A stretch of 64,000 nt of DNA from Saccharicrinis sp050589685 (GTDB lineage Bacteria > Bacteroidota > Bacteroidia > Bacteroidales > Marinilabiliaceae), in assembly GCF_050589685.1 (NCBI RefSeq), contig NZ_JBNGOS010000021.1, forward strand, positions 53,819 to 117,818. The letters run 5' to 3'. Positions 42,467 through 51,173 of the stretch are shown piece by piece (position 1 is the stretch's first letter; each line of letters starts with the position of its first letter). Below the pieces are notes generated by a model that saw only the letters and a program-made list of their open reading frames with translations, ran no database searches and was not told the DNA's origin. Both the position numbers and the translations under genes were made by a program.

Positions 42467-43434
42467 TAATTATCTATCTTCCACTTACCTTGATTTACAA
42501 TTATATCATAATAAGTATTTGTTTTTTTAATATCCTCTTCTGAATGTTTATAGCTTAATTTATGAAAGCAAGACATTTCCTGAATATATCCATACTTTAT
42601 TTTATCATACTGTTTAAAAATATCTAGAAGCAGAATATGTGGAGTTGAATTACATACCTTTATAACCTTATTTCGCTCCTCAGGATAATAATCCAAAACA
42701 ATTTCCATAAATGTATGTAAAAGGAAATAGTCTATTAAAAAATTGTTCTTCTTCCAATATTCATAAAGTAGATCTCTTGTAATTAACAAAACTTTACTGT
42801 TTGATTTTGAAGATATTAACCAACTAGATAAACCTATAGAATGACCATCACGACCTGGCTTTAAAATTTGATAGAAAAAAAGGTCTGAATTTAAGATGTA
42901 CTCGGGAATATTATTCCCTGTACATAGAACTGTTGAATCCACCCATAGTCCTCCATGCTTTATTAATATTTCTAATCTTAATAGATCAGAAAAATGAGTA
43001 TTTGTAATGATTCCCTTTTTCCACTTTTCTATAATAAAAAGCGGAAATTCAACATACTTATTTAAGTTTTCAGATGTAACTACTATTATTTCTTTATTAA
43101 TAAGATTTTCTTGTATTGAACTATAACAGCGCTGCACAAGCAAAGGAGCATTATCCATTCCTTGTAACCAACAAACCCACACTTTATCTGATTGATTTTT
43201 TACAAGTAAGTCATAACTATTTTTCTTGCTATCTTGAAGTATATAATTATATCGTTTTTTCAGCTTAAGCTGTGTCTTATATTGTATCGCTAACCTTAAT
43301 ATCTCAAGACCTTTTTTTGAGAATCCTAATAATGCAGCCATGGAAAGTGTATTAAAAAAGATACCAGCTTTTATCCATTGTTTTATTAACAAATGGCCTC
43401 CAAACTTGCCATAAACCTTAAGTAACTTATTCAT
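42466..43434 (-). CDS. Capsular polysaccharide synthesis glycosyltransferase (GT32-like)
   Basis: 322 aa. The diagnostic segment is HFSDLLRLEILIKHGGLWVD with the following ST: a DxD-type sugar-nucleotide site shared by the Caps_synth and GT32 families. The region VWVCWLQGMDNAPLLVQRCY is the usual N-terminal motif (W-x-Q-G-x-x-x-A-P). No transmembrane helix is evident beyond a short hydrophobic stretch near the start. Donor and linkage are unknown. It is tightly packed between the SDR gene and the DUF1972 transferase. Confidence 0.85.
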   Translation of the reverse strand: MNKLLKVYGKFGGHLLIKQWIKAGIFFNTLSMAALLGFSKKGLEILRLAIQYKTQLKLKKRYNYILQDSKKNSYDLLVKNQSDKVWVCWLQGMDNAPLLVQRCYSSIQENLINKEIIVVTSENLNKYVEFPLFIIEKWKKGIITNTHFSDLLRLEILIKHGGLWVDSTVLCTGNNIPEYILNSDLFFYQILKPGRDGHSIGLSSWLISSKSNSKVLLITRDLLYEYWKKNNFLIDYFLLHTFMEIVLDYYPEERNKVIKVCNSTPHILLLDIFKQYDKIKYGYIQEMSCFHKLSYKHSEEDIKKTNTYYDIIVNQGKWKIDN

Positions 43435-43438
43435 AAAT

Positions 43439-44161
43439 TTATCTTAATCTTTCACTCATTTTTTTATATTCATAGCTTTCTAATCCAAATTTACGAAAAT
43501 CCTTATTGTACCGATCCAAAACACCCTTAAACACTTCTTGGTATTGAGGTATAAACAAGTCGTTCCTTGCGTACATATTCTCAATAATATCCAAAGCTAA
43601 AGGAGTTGTTAGATCTATGTTGGTTTCTTCTTTATAAAAACTAGTGCCTTTTATTGATCCTGGCGAAACATTAAGAATTCTATTAACACTACCTCCTTTT
43701 TCTAATTCTACATTTACACTTTCAACAAATTTACAAACTGCAGCCTTAGTCGCTCCATAAACAGAGAAGAATGGCGAGGATAAAAGTCCAGAAATACTTC
43801 CCATAATCGCACAGAAAAAGTCCTGTTTTGAGTTTATACGTTCATAAAATTGCTTAATGATACGTATTACAGCTATAGTGTTTATATAAAAAAGATCCTC
43901 AATTTCACTGTCGCCAACATCTTCGAATAAGGCAAGTCTACCAATTCCTGAAGTGATTATTAAACTATCCACATCGTTATACTTTTTAAAGATCGAATAG
44001 TCTTGAGTTCTAAGATCAAACCTTTCATAACTAATATTGTCTGACAGTTGCACATCAGGCACTTGTCTGTCTACAATATAGATCTTATCGTATCCTTGAA
44101 GGTTTTTCACTATCGATAACCCAATACCGTTACTCCCGCCAATTACAAGCGCTTTTCTCAT
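43439..44161 (-). CDS. SDR family oxidoreductase in the capsule locus
   Basis: 240 aa. Rossmann start MRKALVIGGSNGIGLSIVKN, catalytic Ser in MGSISG (122 or 124), and YGATK with Tyr135 and Lys139. It is a complete short-chain dehydrogenase. It lies 5 bp after the cytidylyltransferase-oxidoreductase fusion and near LicD. In TarIJ/Bcs-type systems a cytidylyltransferase and an SDR make CDP-ribitol or a similar alditol, so this SDR may reduce a sugar phosphate before activation. That role is inferred from context. Confidence 0.88.
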   Translation of the reverse strand: MRKALVIGGSNGIGLSIVKNLQGYDKIYIVDRQVPDVQLSDNISYERFDLRTQDYSIFKKYNDVDSLIITSGIGRLALFEDVGDSEIEDLFYINTIAVIRIIKQFYERINSKQDFFCAIMGSISGLLSSPFFSVYGATKAAVCKFVESVNVELEKGGSVNRILNVSPGSIKGTSFYKEETNIDLTTPLALDIIENMYARNDLFIPQYQEVFKGVLDRYNKDFRKFGLESYEYKKMSERLR

Positions 44162-44166
44162 TTTAT

Positions 44167-45516
44167 TTATTGAATTAGTGTTATTCTGTTGCCTTTACGA
44201 TAAGATTCAATAATATCGGCAATAACTGCAGATTCTCTGCGACCTAACTTAAATGAGCTAGGCCTATGATTCGAAATACATGAAATAAACTCCTGTAATT
44301 CATATCTTAATCCCTCTCCTTCATATGAATAGAAGTATTTCTTGTTTTTATTCTGATCTTCAAATCGTAATTCAAAGTAGTCCGTTTTCCACCATGGAGC
44401 AGGCACATATGCATATCCCTTAGTCCCAGAAACAACAAGGTTACCTTCTGTTTTAACACCTAAGCCAAGCTTTATTGTTGCAACTGCGTTATCGTAAACA
44501 ATAACCCCTTTTGTATAAATATCCACTCCTTTCTTTAGTCTCGAGTAAAATTGAACATCTTTATATTCCTTGCCCAATATTTTTACAACAGACAACAATG
44601 GTAATGAAGCCAATTCTGTAATACTTCCTCCGGCTTGGACAATATCTAGTTCTCTTAGACTTTCATCAAATGTCAACTTTGACAATGAAGAATCTATATC
44701 AACAACATCACCTATAACTCCACTCTTAATTAATGTAACGAGGTGATTAAAAGCTGGACAGAATGCAGTTTTACTAGCTTCCATAAGAACCAATCCATTC
44801 TTATACGCTAAATCATACAATTCACGAGCCCTTCCTCCAGATAGTACGAATGGTATCTCACACAATACATGTTTTCCATTTTGCAAACACTTTTTTGTAT
44901 AATTATAATGAGTTAAATGAGGTGAGGCAATATATACTGCATCAACTTCTTTAATAAAAGTTTCAAAAGTATTATAACTTCTAGGTATGCCATGAATATC
45001 AGCAAATTGATTAGCTTCCTCCAAGTCTGGATTAAACGCTGCATAAACTTGAACTCCCTGAACAAAAATTGTCTCTGGAACAAATCGACTGGCAATACGC
45101 CCCGTACCTATAATCCCAACTTTATAGTTTACTTGAGATTCATTTCTTAGCATTGTACTAGACACTCCTTCCGTTCTTGGCAAATACGTTACCTCGCAAA
45201 ATTCTTTCAGGTAATCAAATTTCCCTTCCCAATCTGAACCAATTGCAAATACATCAATTCCATACCGCTGTATGTTGTCAATCTTTTGCCCCACATACTC
45301 TTCTATAATAATCTTATCGGCTAAACCTGTTTTCCGTACAGATTCAATTCTATCCAACACATTATTACGCACATTTAGTTTCCCCCTTTCTCGATCGAAA
45401 GAGTCTGAAGTGACTCCTACCATTAGATAATCACCTAAATCTTTAGCTCGCTTTAACAGATTAATATGCCCTTGATGTAGGAGATCATATGTCCCATATG
45501 TGATTACTTTTTTCAT
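44167..45516 (-). CDS. Fusion: TagD-like cytidylyltransferase + Gfo/Idh/MocA oxidoreductase
   Basis: 449 aa, two enzymes in one chain. Residues 1-130 form a TagD-type nucleotidyltransferase: GTYDLLHQGH (His14, His17) and RTEGVSST (114-121), the two signature motifs of glycerol-3-phosphate cytidylyltransferase. Residues 132-449 form a Gfo/Idh/MocA dehydrogenase with VGIIGTGRIASRFV (133 onward), ASPHLTHYNYTKKCLQNGKHVLCEIPF and a complete C-terminal domain. The catalytic Lys usually found in the EKP segment is replaced (CEIPF), a change seen in some family members that may alter activity. It probably makes a CDP-activated alditol for the neighbouring LicD protein. Confidence 0.9.
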   Translation of the reverse strand: MKKVITYGTYDLLHQGHINLLKRAKDLGDYLMVGVTSDSFDRERGKLNVRNNVLDRIESVRKTGLADKIIIEEYVGQKIDNIQRYGIDVFAIGSDWEGKFDYLKEFCEVTYLPRTEGVSSTMLRNESQVNYKVGIIGTGRIASRFVPETIFVQGVQVYAAFNPDLEEANQFADIHGIPRSYNTFETFIKEVDAVYIASPHLTHYNYTKKCLQNGKHVLCEIPFVLSGGRARELYDLAYKNGLVLMEASKTAFCPAFNHLVTLIKSGVIGDVVDIDSSLSKLTFDESLRELDIVQAGGSITELASLPLLSVVKILGKEYKDVQFYSRLKKGVDIYTKGVIVYDNAVATIKLGLGVKTEGNLVVSGTKGYAYVPAPWWKTDYFELRFEDQNKNKKYFYSYEGEGLRYELQEFISCISNHRPSSFKLGRRESAVIADIIESYRKGNRITLIQ

Positions 45517-45554
45517 TTTAAAAAATTATAATGCAAAAAGAACATTCCGTTATG

Positions 45555-46394
45555 TTATGAATCAATCTTCTCCCCATTTATTTCTACAATCTTAAAGTGA
45601 GTTTTTCTGGCACTTTCAGGAGGTAATACCATATAATTGCCATATATAATTTGTAGAAAATCATGAGCATACTCAGGACCATGAAGTTTAATATCTTCGA
45701 AATCATAACATTTCCCTTTTCCATATATTTTGCGAGGCACCATTTCTCCAACTCGATAGGCTCCCATTAAGCAGCCGATAATATCACTTTCTGCAACCGG
45801 ATATTTACGCATTTCTTTATCAATCAAACTCTTAATTTTTGTCGGGTTAAAAAGTTTTTCAGTTGGAATTCTCATCATAATAGATAAGAATATTCGTTCA
45901 AGAAATCCTCTTCTTCTTGCATGATCAATACTATCTTTATATGATAAAGACATCAATGCTCTTAATGTCATTATCTTTAAATAATAAAATTTTCTAAGAT
46001 ATTTATTATTTGGAGTTCCATCTAAAGGAAAAATGTCAATTGAAGCATTAGTATACTTTGTGTCATTACCTATCCTTGTTTCTATAACCTTGGTACTTTT
46101 ATTCCTTACTCTCGTAATATAATACTGATATGAAGAATCAGTTTTATAATTAACAATATCCAAGTGTGAACTAAGTTTTGAAGTTGCTACTTCTAAAAAC
46201 TTTTCGTAATCATCCCTAGGCATTCCTAGATCGATATCATCATCCCAAGGAATAAAACCCTTATGCCTTATTGCCCCAAGTAGAGTTCCACCTATCATAT
46301 AGTATTTCAGGTTATTTTCCTTACAAATGGAAACAACTTCCTTAACTATTTCAAGGTCTATCTTTTGAAGTTTCCCTATATTACTACCCTTCAT
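45555..46394 (-). CDS. LicD family phosphotransferase
   Basis: 279 aa. The nucleotidyltransferase-fold signature is GGTLLGAIRHKGFIPWDDDI (35-54), with the metal-binding Asp run at 51-55. LicD/fukutin proteins move phosphocholine or phospho-alditol from a CDP-linked donor to a glycan. It stands 38 bp before the cytidylyltransferase fusion and is followed by the SDR, so the three form a module for a phospho-substituent on the capsule. The moiety (choline, glycerol, ribitol or other) is not shown; no choline kinase or transporter is near. Confidence 0.93.
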   Translation of the reverse strand: MKGSNIGKLQKIDLEIVKEVVSICKENNLKYYMIGGTLLGAIRHKGFIPWDDDIDLGMPRDDYEKFLEVATSKLSSHLDIVNYKTDSSYQYYITRVRNKSTKVIETRIGNDTKYTNASIDIFPLDGTPNNKYLRKFYYLKIMTLRALMSLSYKDSIDHARRRGFLERIFLSIMMRIPTEKLFNPTKIKSLIDKEMRKYPVAESDIIGCLMGAYRVGEMVPRKIYGKGKCYDFEDIKLHGPEYAHDFLQIIYGNYMVLPPESARKTHFKIVEINGEKIDS

Positions 46395-46403
46395 ATAAAT
46401 TAA

Positions 46404-46550
46404 TTAAATTTCATTTGACCTTTTTATATTAGCAAACATATCGTCCAAGTCAACGCGTTCAAAAACTTCTAACATCCCTCCTCTAGTAGCATTGAATATT
46501 TTTACACCATTTTTATCTGCATACTTTTTGTTCGAATGTACATGAATCAT
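46404..46550 (-). pseudogene. C-terminal remnant of a DUF115/MptE-like gene
   Basis: 48 aa. MIHVHSNKKYADKNGVKIFN and ATRGGMLEVFERVDLDDMF resemble the last residues of DUF115 (6-hydroxymethylpterin diphosphokinase MptE-like) proteins that occur in glycan loci, where the pattern is G-V-K-I-x-N-A-T-x-G-G-x-L-E-V-F-x-R-V. Upstream in-frame sequence is broken by stops, so nothing of the main domain is present. It lies between LicD and EpsG in a 237-bp spacer. It is probably the tail of a lost gene; a short real protein is the alternative. Confidence 0.5.
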
Positions 46551-46631
46551 TATTTATCTATTATCTACCACTTGTTCATTAATAAATCCTGATTTAGTCG
46601 GAATAATTAAATTCCTGATTTACTAATCCTC

Positions 46632-47687
46632 TTACATAAAAATGGTCTTATAGGGAATAATTTCATTCGCATTCCCAAGTATCTGTTGTCTATAAAAATA
46701 AATTGAAAACAAACCAAACAAAACTATTGCCATAACTATTTTTTGTTTAAATCGAGTATTTTTAATCATAAACGGACAAATAAAACAGTAAAATGGGTAA
46801 AACATATAAACTAACCTATATGCTCCAGGTATACCATCAGCAAAAATTGCAACACCTACATTTATTAGTGATAGATTATAATACAGATTTGAATTTTCAT
46901 TCTCTTTTTTAACGAGAAATTTGAATAAAATAAATACTATGGTCGATATAAGAATGAACATCCTAGATGAAGCCCCTTCTTGAGCCGCAAAATAAAACTC
47001 CATCGGCAAACCAGTTTTTTCAATAAAGCTAACTATTAAAATATTTAAACCCGACTTAAGAACAACAAACGAAACCAATACTAAAATATAGATCCTATCC
47101 AGTTTGATCTTGTTAAGAAAATATAGTGATAAATAAATTATAGCACTAGTATGCCAGAGAGTTGCAAAAACTATTAACAGAAAAAAAACTTTTTTTTTAT
47201 TTCTCAGATATTTTAATGCATAAAAACATATAGAAAAGGCTGCCATTTGCCTCATGGCATTTAGAGAAATAAAAAATATGGTGGTTACAAAGAAAAAAAG
47301 AAACACATAAAACATTGACTCTTCGAAATGTTTTATAGCCAATGCGAAAGGCACAGTAATCAACAATGCAATGATTAGGTAAAAAAACTGCATCGAGTCA
47401 AATAGCCCATAAGAAAGCTTGGTGAACAATATATAAAACAACTCATATTTAACAATAGCTTCATTAAACGACAAACTTAACATGTCATTAGCCTGCCAAA
47501 TATATGCTGTATAATCAGTTCCTACCTCATATCTAATTGAAGCAACTAATATTAACAACGCAGAGACAAAAAACAACACAATACGATAAATAACCGTGTT
47601 ATTTCCAAGTGATTTATTATTCCTTGAGATATCTCCAAATAAAGCTAGCAATAACACTATGGTAAATAAATAATAATAAAAAACCAT
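46632..47687 (-). CDS. EpsG/Wzy-like polysaccharide polymerase
   Basis: 351 aa, very hydrophobic, about ten membrane helices. The segment SIRYEVGTDYTAYIWQANDM and the later FFISLNAMRQMAAFSICFYALKYL match the EpsG family (R-x-x-x-G-x-D-Y and N-x-x-R-Q). Such proteins polymerise undecaprenyl-linked repeat units at the outer face of the inner membrane. Only polymerase candidate in the locus. It overlaps the GT2 gene by one base. Codon use and base composition are strongly AT-rich. Confidence 0.85.
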   Translation of the reverse strand: MVFYYYLFTIVLLLALFGDISRNNKSLGNNTVIYRIVLFFVSALLILVASIRYEVGTDYTAYIWQANDMLSLSFNEAIVKYELFYILFTKLSYGLFDSMQFFYLIIALLITVPFALAIKHFEESMFYVFLFFFVTTIFFISLNAMRQMAAFSICFYALKYLRNKKKVFFLLIVFATLWHTSAIIYLSLYFLNKIKLDRIYILVLVSFVVLKSGLNILIVSFIEKTGLPMEFYFAAQEGASSRMFILISTIVFILFKFLVKKENENSNLYYNLSLINVGVAIFADGIPGAYRLVYMFYPFYCFICPFMIKNTRFKQKIVMAIVLFGLFSIYFYRQQILGNANEIIPYKTIFM

Positions 47688-48472
47688 TAAAAGAATCTCT
47701 TTTTAAACGACTTTAGATTTCTGAGAAGAAATGTAAATATGGTTAAACCGGTTAAATATAATCGATAAGAAAAAGATAAATTAAGAATCTTAACAGACTT
47801 TATTTCAACAACCATGCGTTGGAATAAAGAGGAGACATCTCGTTTGTAAAAATGCTCTACATACCTGTAATTATATATTTCACGATCAATGGTCCTAACA
47901 GCTTTAAGATCCTGGCAAAGACGTATATTCATAATATAATCTTCACCCAGCACTACAGTTGTAGGTATTTCATATACAAAATTATTAAATAATTCCTTTT
48001 TTATAATACGCGCACATGGCCCACCATGAATTTTATTTGTCATTAGTTGCTTCAAATAAGCAAATCGAGAATACTTCGCATTTTCTGCTATAAAAGGCCA
48101 AACATACGCAGCAGGACACAACTTTGTATGGCCAATAACAATATCACAATCGTCTGATACTTTAAACAAAAGGCTCAATGCATCAGAAGTTAGGGCATCA
48201 TCACTATCAAGAAACATAATCCATTCGCCCTTAGCCGCTATTACACCATTAAGCCTTGCTTTAGTTACTCCGGAATTTATTTGATTTAGGACTACAAATC
48301 TGGAATCCATTTTTACGTAGTTTTCACAGATTTCTTTACTGTTATCTGTTGAACCATCGTTCACCAAAATACATTCAAAATCAGCAAAATCTTGCAATAA
48401 TATGCTTTTTAAACATTCGTCTAAATATTGCTCAACATTGTATACTGGTACAACAATAGAAACTTTAGGCAT
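47687..48472 (-). CDS. Glycosyltransferase family 2
   Basis: 261 aa. N-terminal GT-A fold: VSIVVPVYNVEQYLDECLKS, CILVNDGSTDNSKEICENY and the DxD motif WIMFLDSDDALT. GT2 enzymes add sugars from nucleotide donors; specificity is not readable. The next gene (EpsG) overlaps by one base. A 137-bp spacer (48473-48609) without features separates it from the pyruvyl transferase. Confidence 0.93.
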   Translation of the reverse strand: MPKVSIVVPVYNVEQYLDECLKSILLQDFADFECILVNDGSTDNSKEICENYVKMDSRFVVLNQINSGVTKARLNGVIAAKGEWIMFLDSDDALTSDALSLLFKVSDDCDIVIGHTKLCPAAYVWPFIAENAKYSRFAYLKQLMTNKIHGGPCARIIKKELFNNFVYEIPTTVVLGEDYIMNIRLCQDLKAVRTIDREIYNYRYVEHFYKRDVSSLFQRMVVEIKSVKILNLSFSYRLYLTGLTIFTFLLRNLKSFKKRFF

Positions 48473-48609
48473 TACGATTCACTCCCTTAATAAACATTAC
48501 TTCAACTCTTTTAATTTATTAAATACCTTCCATCAAAAAGGAAAAAATGTTAGAAATATCTAGTTTTGGCACCAGATACATTACTTACCTCCAATTATAA
48601 GTAAACTAA

Positions 48610-49764
48610 CTACATTAATGAGTTAGTAATATATTCAAACGACTTGCTTCTTAATTTGTCCAATTTTTCATTGATCGTATCATAATCTACTTTCTCATCA
48701 ATCAATTCGTTTGTTACTTCTCCCTTCTCATCTATTAATCTTTCTCGTAGATTTAATTTCCCTAGTAAAGAATAAAACCTGTTGCTACCCCTTCCACTAT
48801 TAGCCAAAGAAATAAAGGGTTTGTTAAAAATTATAGAGAACACAGTGCCGTGAAAAGAATCCGTAACAACAAAATCAGCTTCGCTAAAACCATTAATCCA
48901 TTCTTCAACAGGTGCATATTTGCATTTCTCAATATCATCGCTAGAGAAATTGGACAATGTTTTTTCCGGCATAAGCAAAGTTACTGAAAGGCCGAGTTCA
49001 TTTGAAACCTGGTCAATAATTTTCCTTTTATGGTCGTTCATGTCTAAAACATAGACCATAAGACTCTTATATTGCTTTTGTTTGCCCAGTCCCTTTTCCT
49101 TTATTAAATCGAGGTAATCTTTTTTTGCTAAAAGTAAGGTTGGATCGAGTACATGTAAAGCATCGACTTCGAGATGTTCTTTACAAAGAACAACACCGGA
49201 GTCTTCTCTTACGGAGACTGCATCGAAATTTTGAACCAATCTTTTACAAGCTCTGGTTTGCCCTTTGCTATATTCCCAATAATCAACCCCGAAGGAAGCC
49301 GCATAAGAAATACGTTTTGCCTTACTTTCCTCAGATAAAAAATCCAGAAAAAACGTTGTTAAGTTTGGCGAATATCTAGGTCGCCAAACCTGATCACTAC
49401 CCACGACAAAACCATCAAACTCTCGTAAAAAATCTTCTTTTTTAAGTCTTTTGATAACTAATGGTTTAGTAGTCTTGATGTTTTGCTTTGCAAAACTTTT
49501 CATATTTTCGCTAATCACCTCTAAATCACTATCCTTTGGCACAAAAGGGACTACCGATACTATATTCTTTAGCAAAAAATACTTCTTAAAAATATTGGAA
49601 AATAAACTTCGCAAGAACTGATAATATCGATTTCTTACAGGAAATGAAACAGACAGCGTTGATACATCATGGCCTAAATCCTTTAGCACCTTTTGTAAAG
49701 CATAATTTTGAATTAGGCCACCATAATTATTTCGAAGTGGCTGTGTTAATATTCCTATCTTCAT
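48610..49764 (-). CDS. Polysaccharide pyruvyl transferase family protein
   Basis: 384 aa. Typical family start MKIGILTQPLRNNYGGLIQN with YALQKVLKDLGHDV, then GSDQVWRPRYSPNLTTFFLDF and the closing DSFHGTVFSIIFNKPFISL. Members attach pyruvate ketals to sugars, though many are uncharacterised or act as GT-B transferases. It shares one base with the FrhB-like gene, a pairing seen repeatedly in exopolysaccharide loci. Confidence 0.92.
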   Translation of the reverse strand: MKIGILTQPLRNNYGGLIQNYALQKVLKDLGHDVSTLSVSFPVRNRYYQFLRSLFSNIFKKYFLLKNIVSVVPFVPKDSDLEVISENMKSFAKQNIKTTKPLVIKRLKKEDFLREFDGFVVGSDQVWRPRYSPNLTTFFLDFLSEESKAKRISYAASFGVDYWEYSKGQTRACKRLVQNFDAVSVREDSGVVLCKEHLEVDALHVLDPTLLLAKKDYLDLIKEKGLGKQKQYKSLMVYVLDMNDHKRKIIDQVSNELGLSVTLLMPEKTLSNFSSDDIEKCKYAPVEEWINGFSEADFVVTDSFHGTVFSIIFNKPFISLANSGRGSNRFYSLLGKLNLRERLIDEKGEVTNELIDEKVDYDTINEKLDKLRSKSFEYITNSLM

Positions 49765-51164
49765 TATATAAACTTCTTAATTTTATTTACTATCCTTAAA
49801 TATAGTGGTTTCCGGTACAATTTCTGATAAGTGTTAACATCATCCTTCAAATAGTCAATAAAATATTTAAAATCATTCTTAGAAATTGCTTGAAGCATTG
49901 CTTCAAGACTCTTCTCCCTTATTTTTGTTCTAAGATTTTGAATTGCTTTTTGCTTATTGTTTAAATTGTGACATTCACCAAACCTTTTTTTAGGAAACCA
50001 TAAATCTTGTTTTGCTAACAAACTAATCCGATAAGCTAATCCTTCTCTTCTGTGACGAAAACCACCTTCTTGCGATTTTATAACATCAATTGCTGCTATA
50101 TCCTCCATAAATATTCGCCCTATACCAGATGCATTTTTCATCAGGTCATGGATTACAAAATTTCGAATGACAATAACACTTGTTCCCTTGCTATCTTTGA
50201 CATAACGTGGAAGCCACGCATCTCCAATAGTAATATCAGCGGTTTCAGCTACCACATCATCACAACAATCACATGCTTTAAGTTTAAATAAACCCCACCC
50301 CCAATTAGCACCAAACATACGATTAAGTGGTGGACTTACCTTAGTAATTTCTTTTCCATCAATATCCCCTCTCACTGAAACACCGTACTCATTTGCACCA
50401 TAACCATCCAGCTTTGTCCGGAAATCAATATTTTTTATATTTTTAGGATGTATACCCAATTGCCATCCCCACATATTCGCAAAATGAGCACTTTTTAAAT
50501 GTCCGCAGACAAGTCCTATCGTATATTTAACTCTTTCTTTTATGATAGAATTCTGCTCTCCTAACAATCTTATGGCTTTAATAAAGCAAGGAACTCCTAC
50601 AATAGCAAATTTTTTATCGCTATTCTTAACAACTTCCAGTACACCGGATAATTCAATTGGATAGTACTTTGTTTTTGCTCCTTCTTTTATTTCTTCAAGT
50701 GTGTTGGAAATTTGATAATTAAAAAGAACTGGACTTTTTCCTGATTTTTTGTTCTCTTTTATATGTAATACTGCATCGACTAAACCTTTATCAAATAATT
50801 CGGATAATAACCAAGTAGTAAGTCCTCCAGAACTTCCTTTCTCTCGAAATTCTTTCTCTGTTACATAACCTGCATGTGTACTAATGAAATATCCTAATTT
50901 ATCGTTATGATAGGGGGCTTTATTAAAAAATCTTCTTCCTAGTTCCATTTCATCGAGAGCTTCGTTTGAGAAAGGACAAACCTTACTTGCTTCTTCATCC
51001 GAAACGAAATTGACATTTGCAGCAATTTCGGGAGTATATACACCTAAATTATTATCAAATTTCAGAGAGTAATTGGAATCTTTTACTACACAACAAACCC
51101 CACATCCAATGCAATATCCATTGTCTATAACTGTGCTTTTAAGGGTCATCTTCTCTTCTTGCAT
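49764..51164 (-). CDS. Coenzyme F420 hydrogenase/dehydrogenase beta-subunit-like iron-sulfur protein
   Basis: 466 aa; the ATG five codons in (MTLKSTVIDNGYCIGCGVCC) is an equally good start. Cysteines 18, 21, 24 and 25 form a ferredoxin-like site and CDCCDDVVAETADITIGDAW carries a second Cys group. The FrhB N- and C-terminal domains are complete. In polysaccharide clusters such proteins accompany pyruvyl transferases; their reaction is unknown but a reductive step on a sugar or pyruvyl precursor is plausible. Confidence 0.88.
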   Translation of the reverse strand: MQEEKMTLKSTVIDNGYCIGCGVCCVVKDSNYSLKFDNNLGVYTPEIAANVNFVSDEEASKVCPFSNEALDEMELGRRFFNKAPYHNDKLGYFISTHAGYVTEKEFREKGSSGGLTTWLLSELFDKGLVDAVLHIKENKKSGKSPVLFNYQISNTLEEIKEGAKTKYYPIELSGVLEVVKNSDKKFAIVGVPCFIKAIRLLGEQNSIIKERVKYTIGLVCGHLKSAHFANMWGWQLGIHPKNIKNIDFRTKLDGYGANEYGVSVRGDIDGKEITKVSPPLNRMFGANWGWGLFKLKACDCCDDVVAETADITIGDAWLPRYVKDSKGTSVIVIRNFVIHDLMKNASGIGRIFMEDIAAIDVIKSQEGGFRHRREGLAYRISLLAKQDLWFPKKRFGECHNLNNKQKAIQNLRTKIREKSLEAMLQAISKNDFKYFIDYLKDDVNTYQKLYRKPLYLRIVNKIKKFI

Positions 51165-51173
51165 ACCTTTTAA

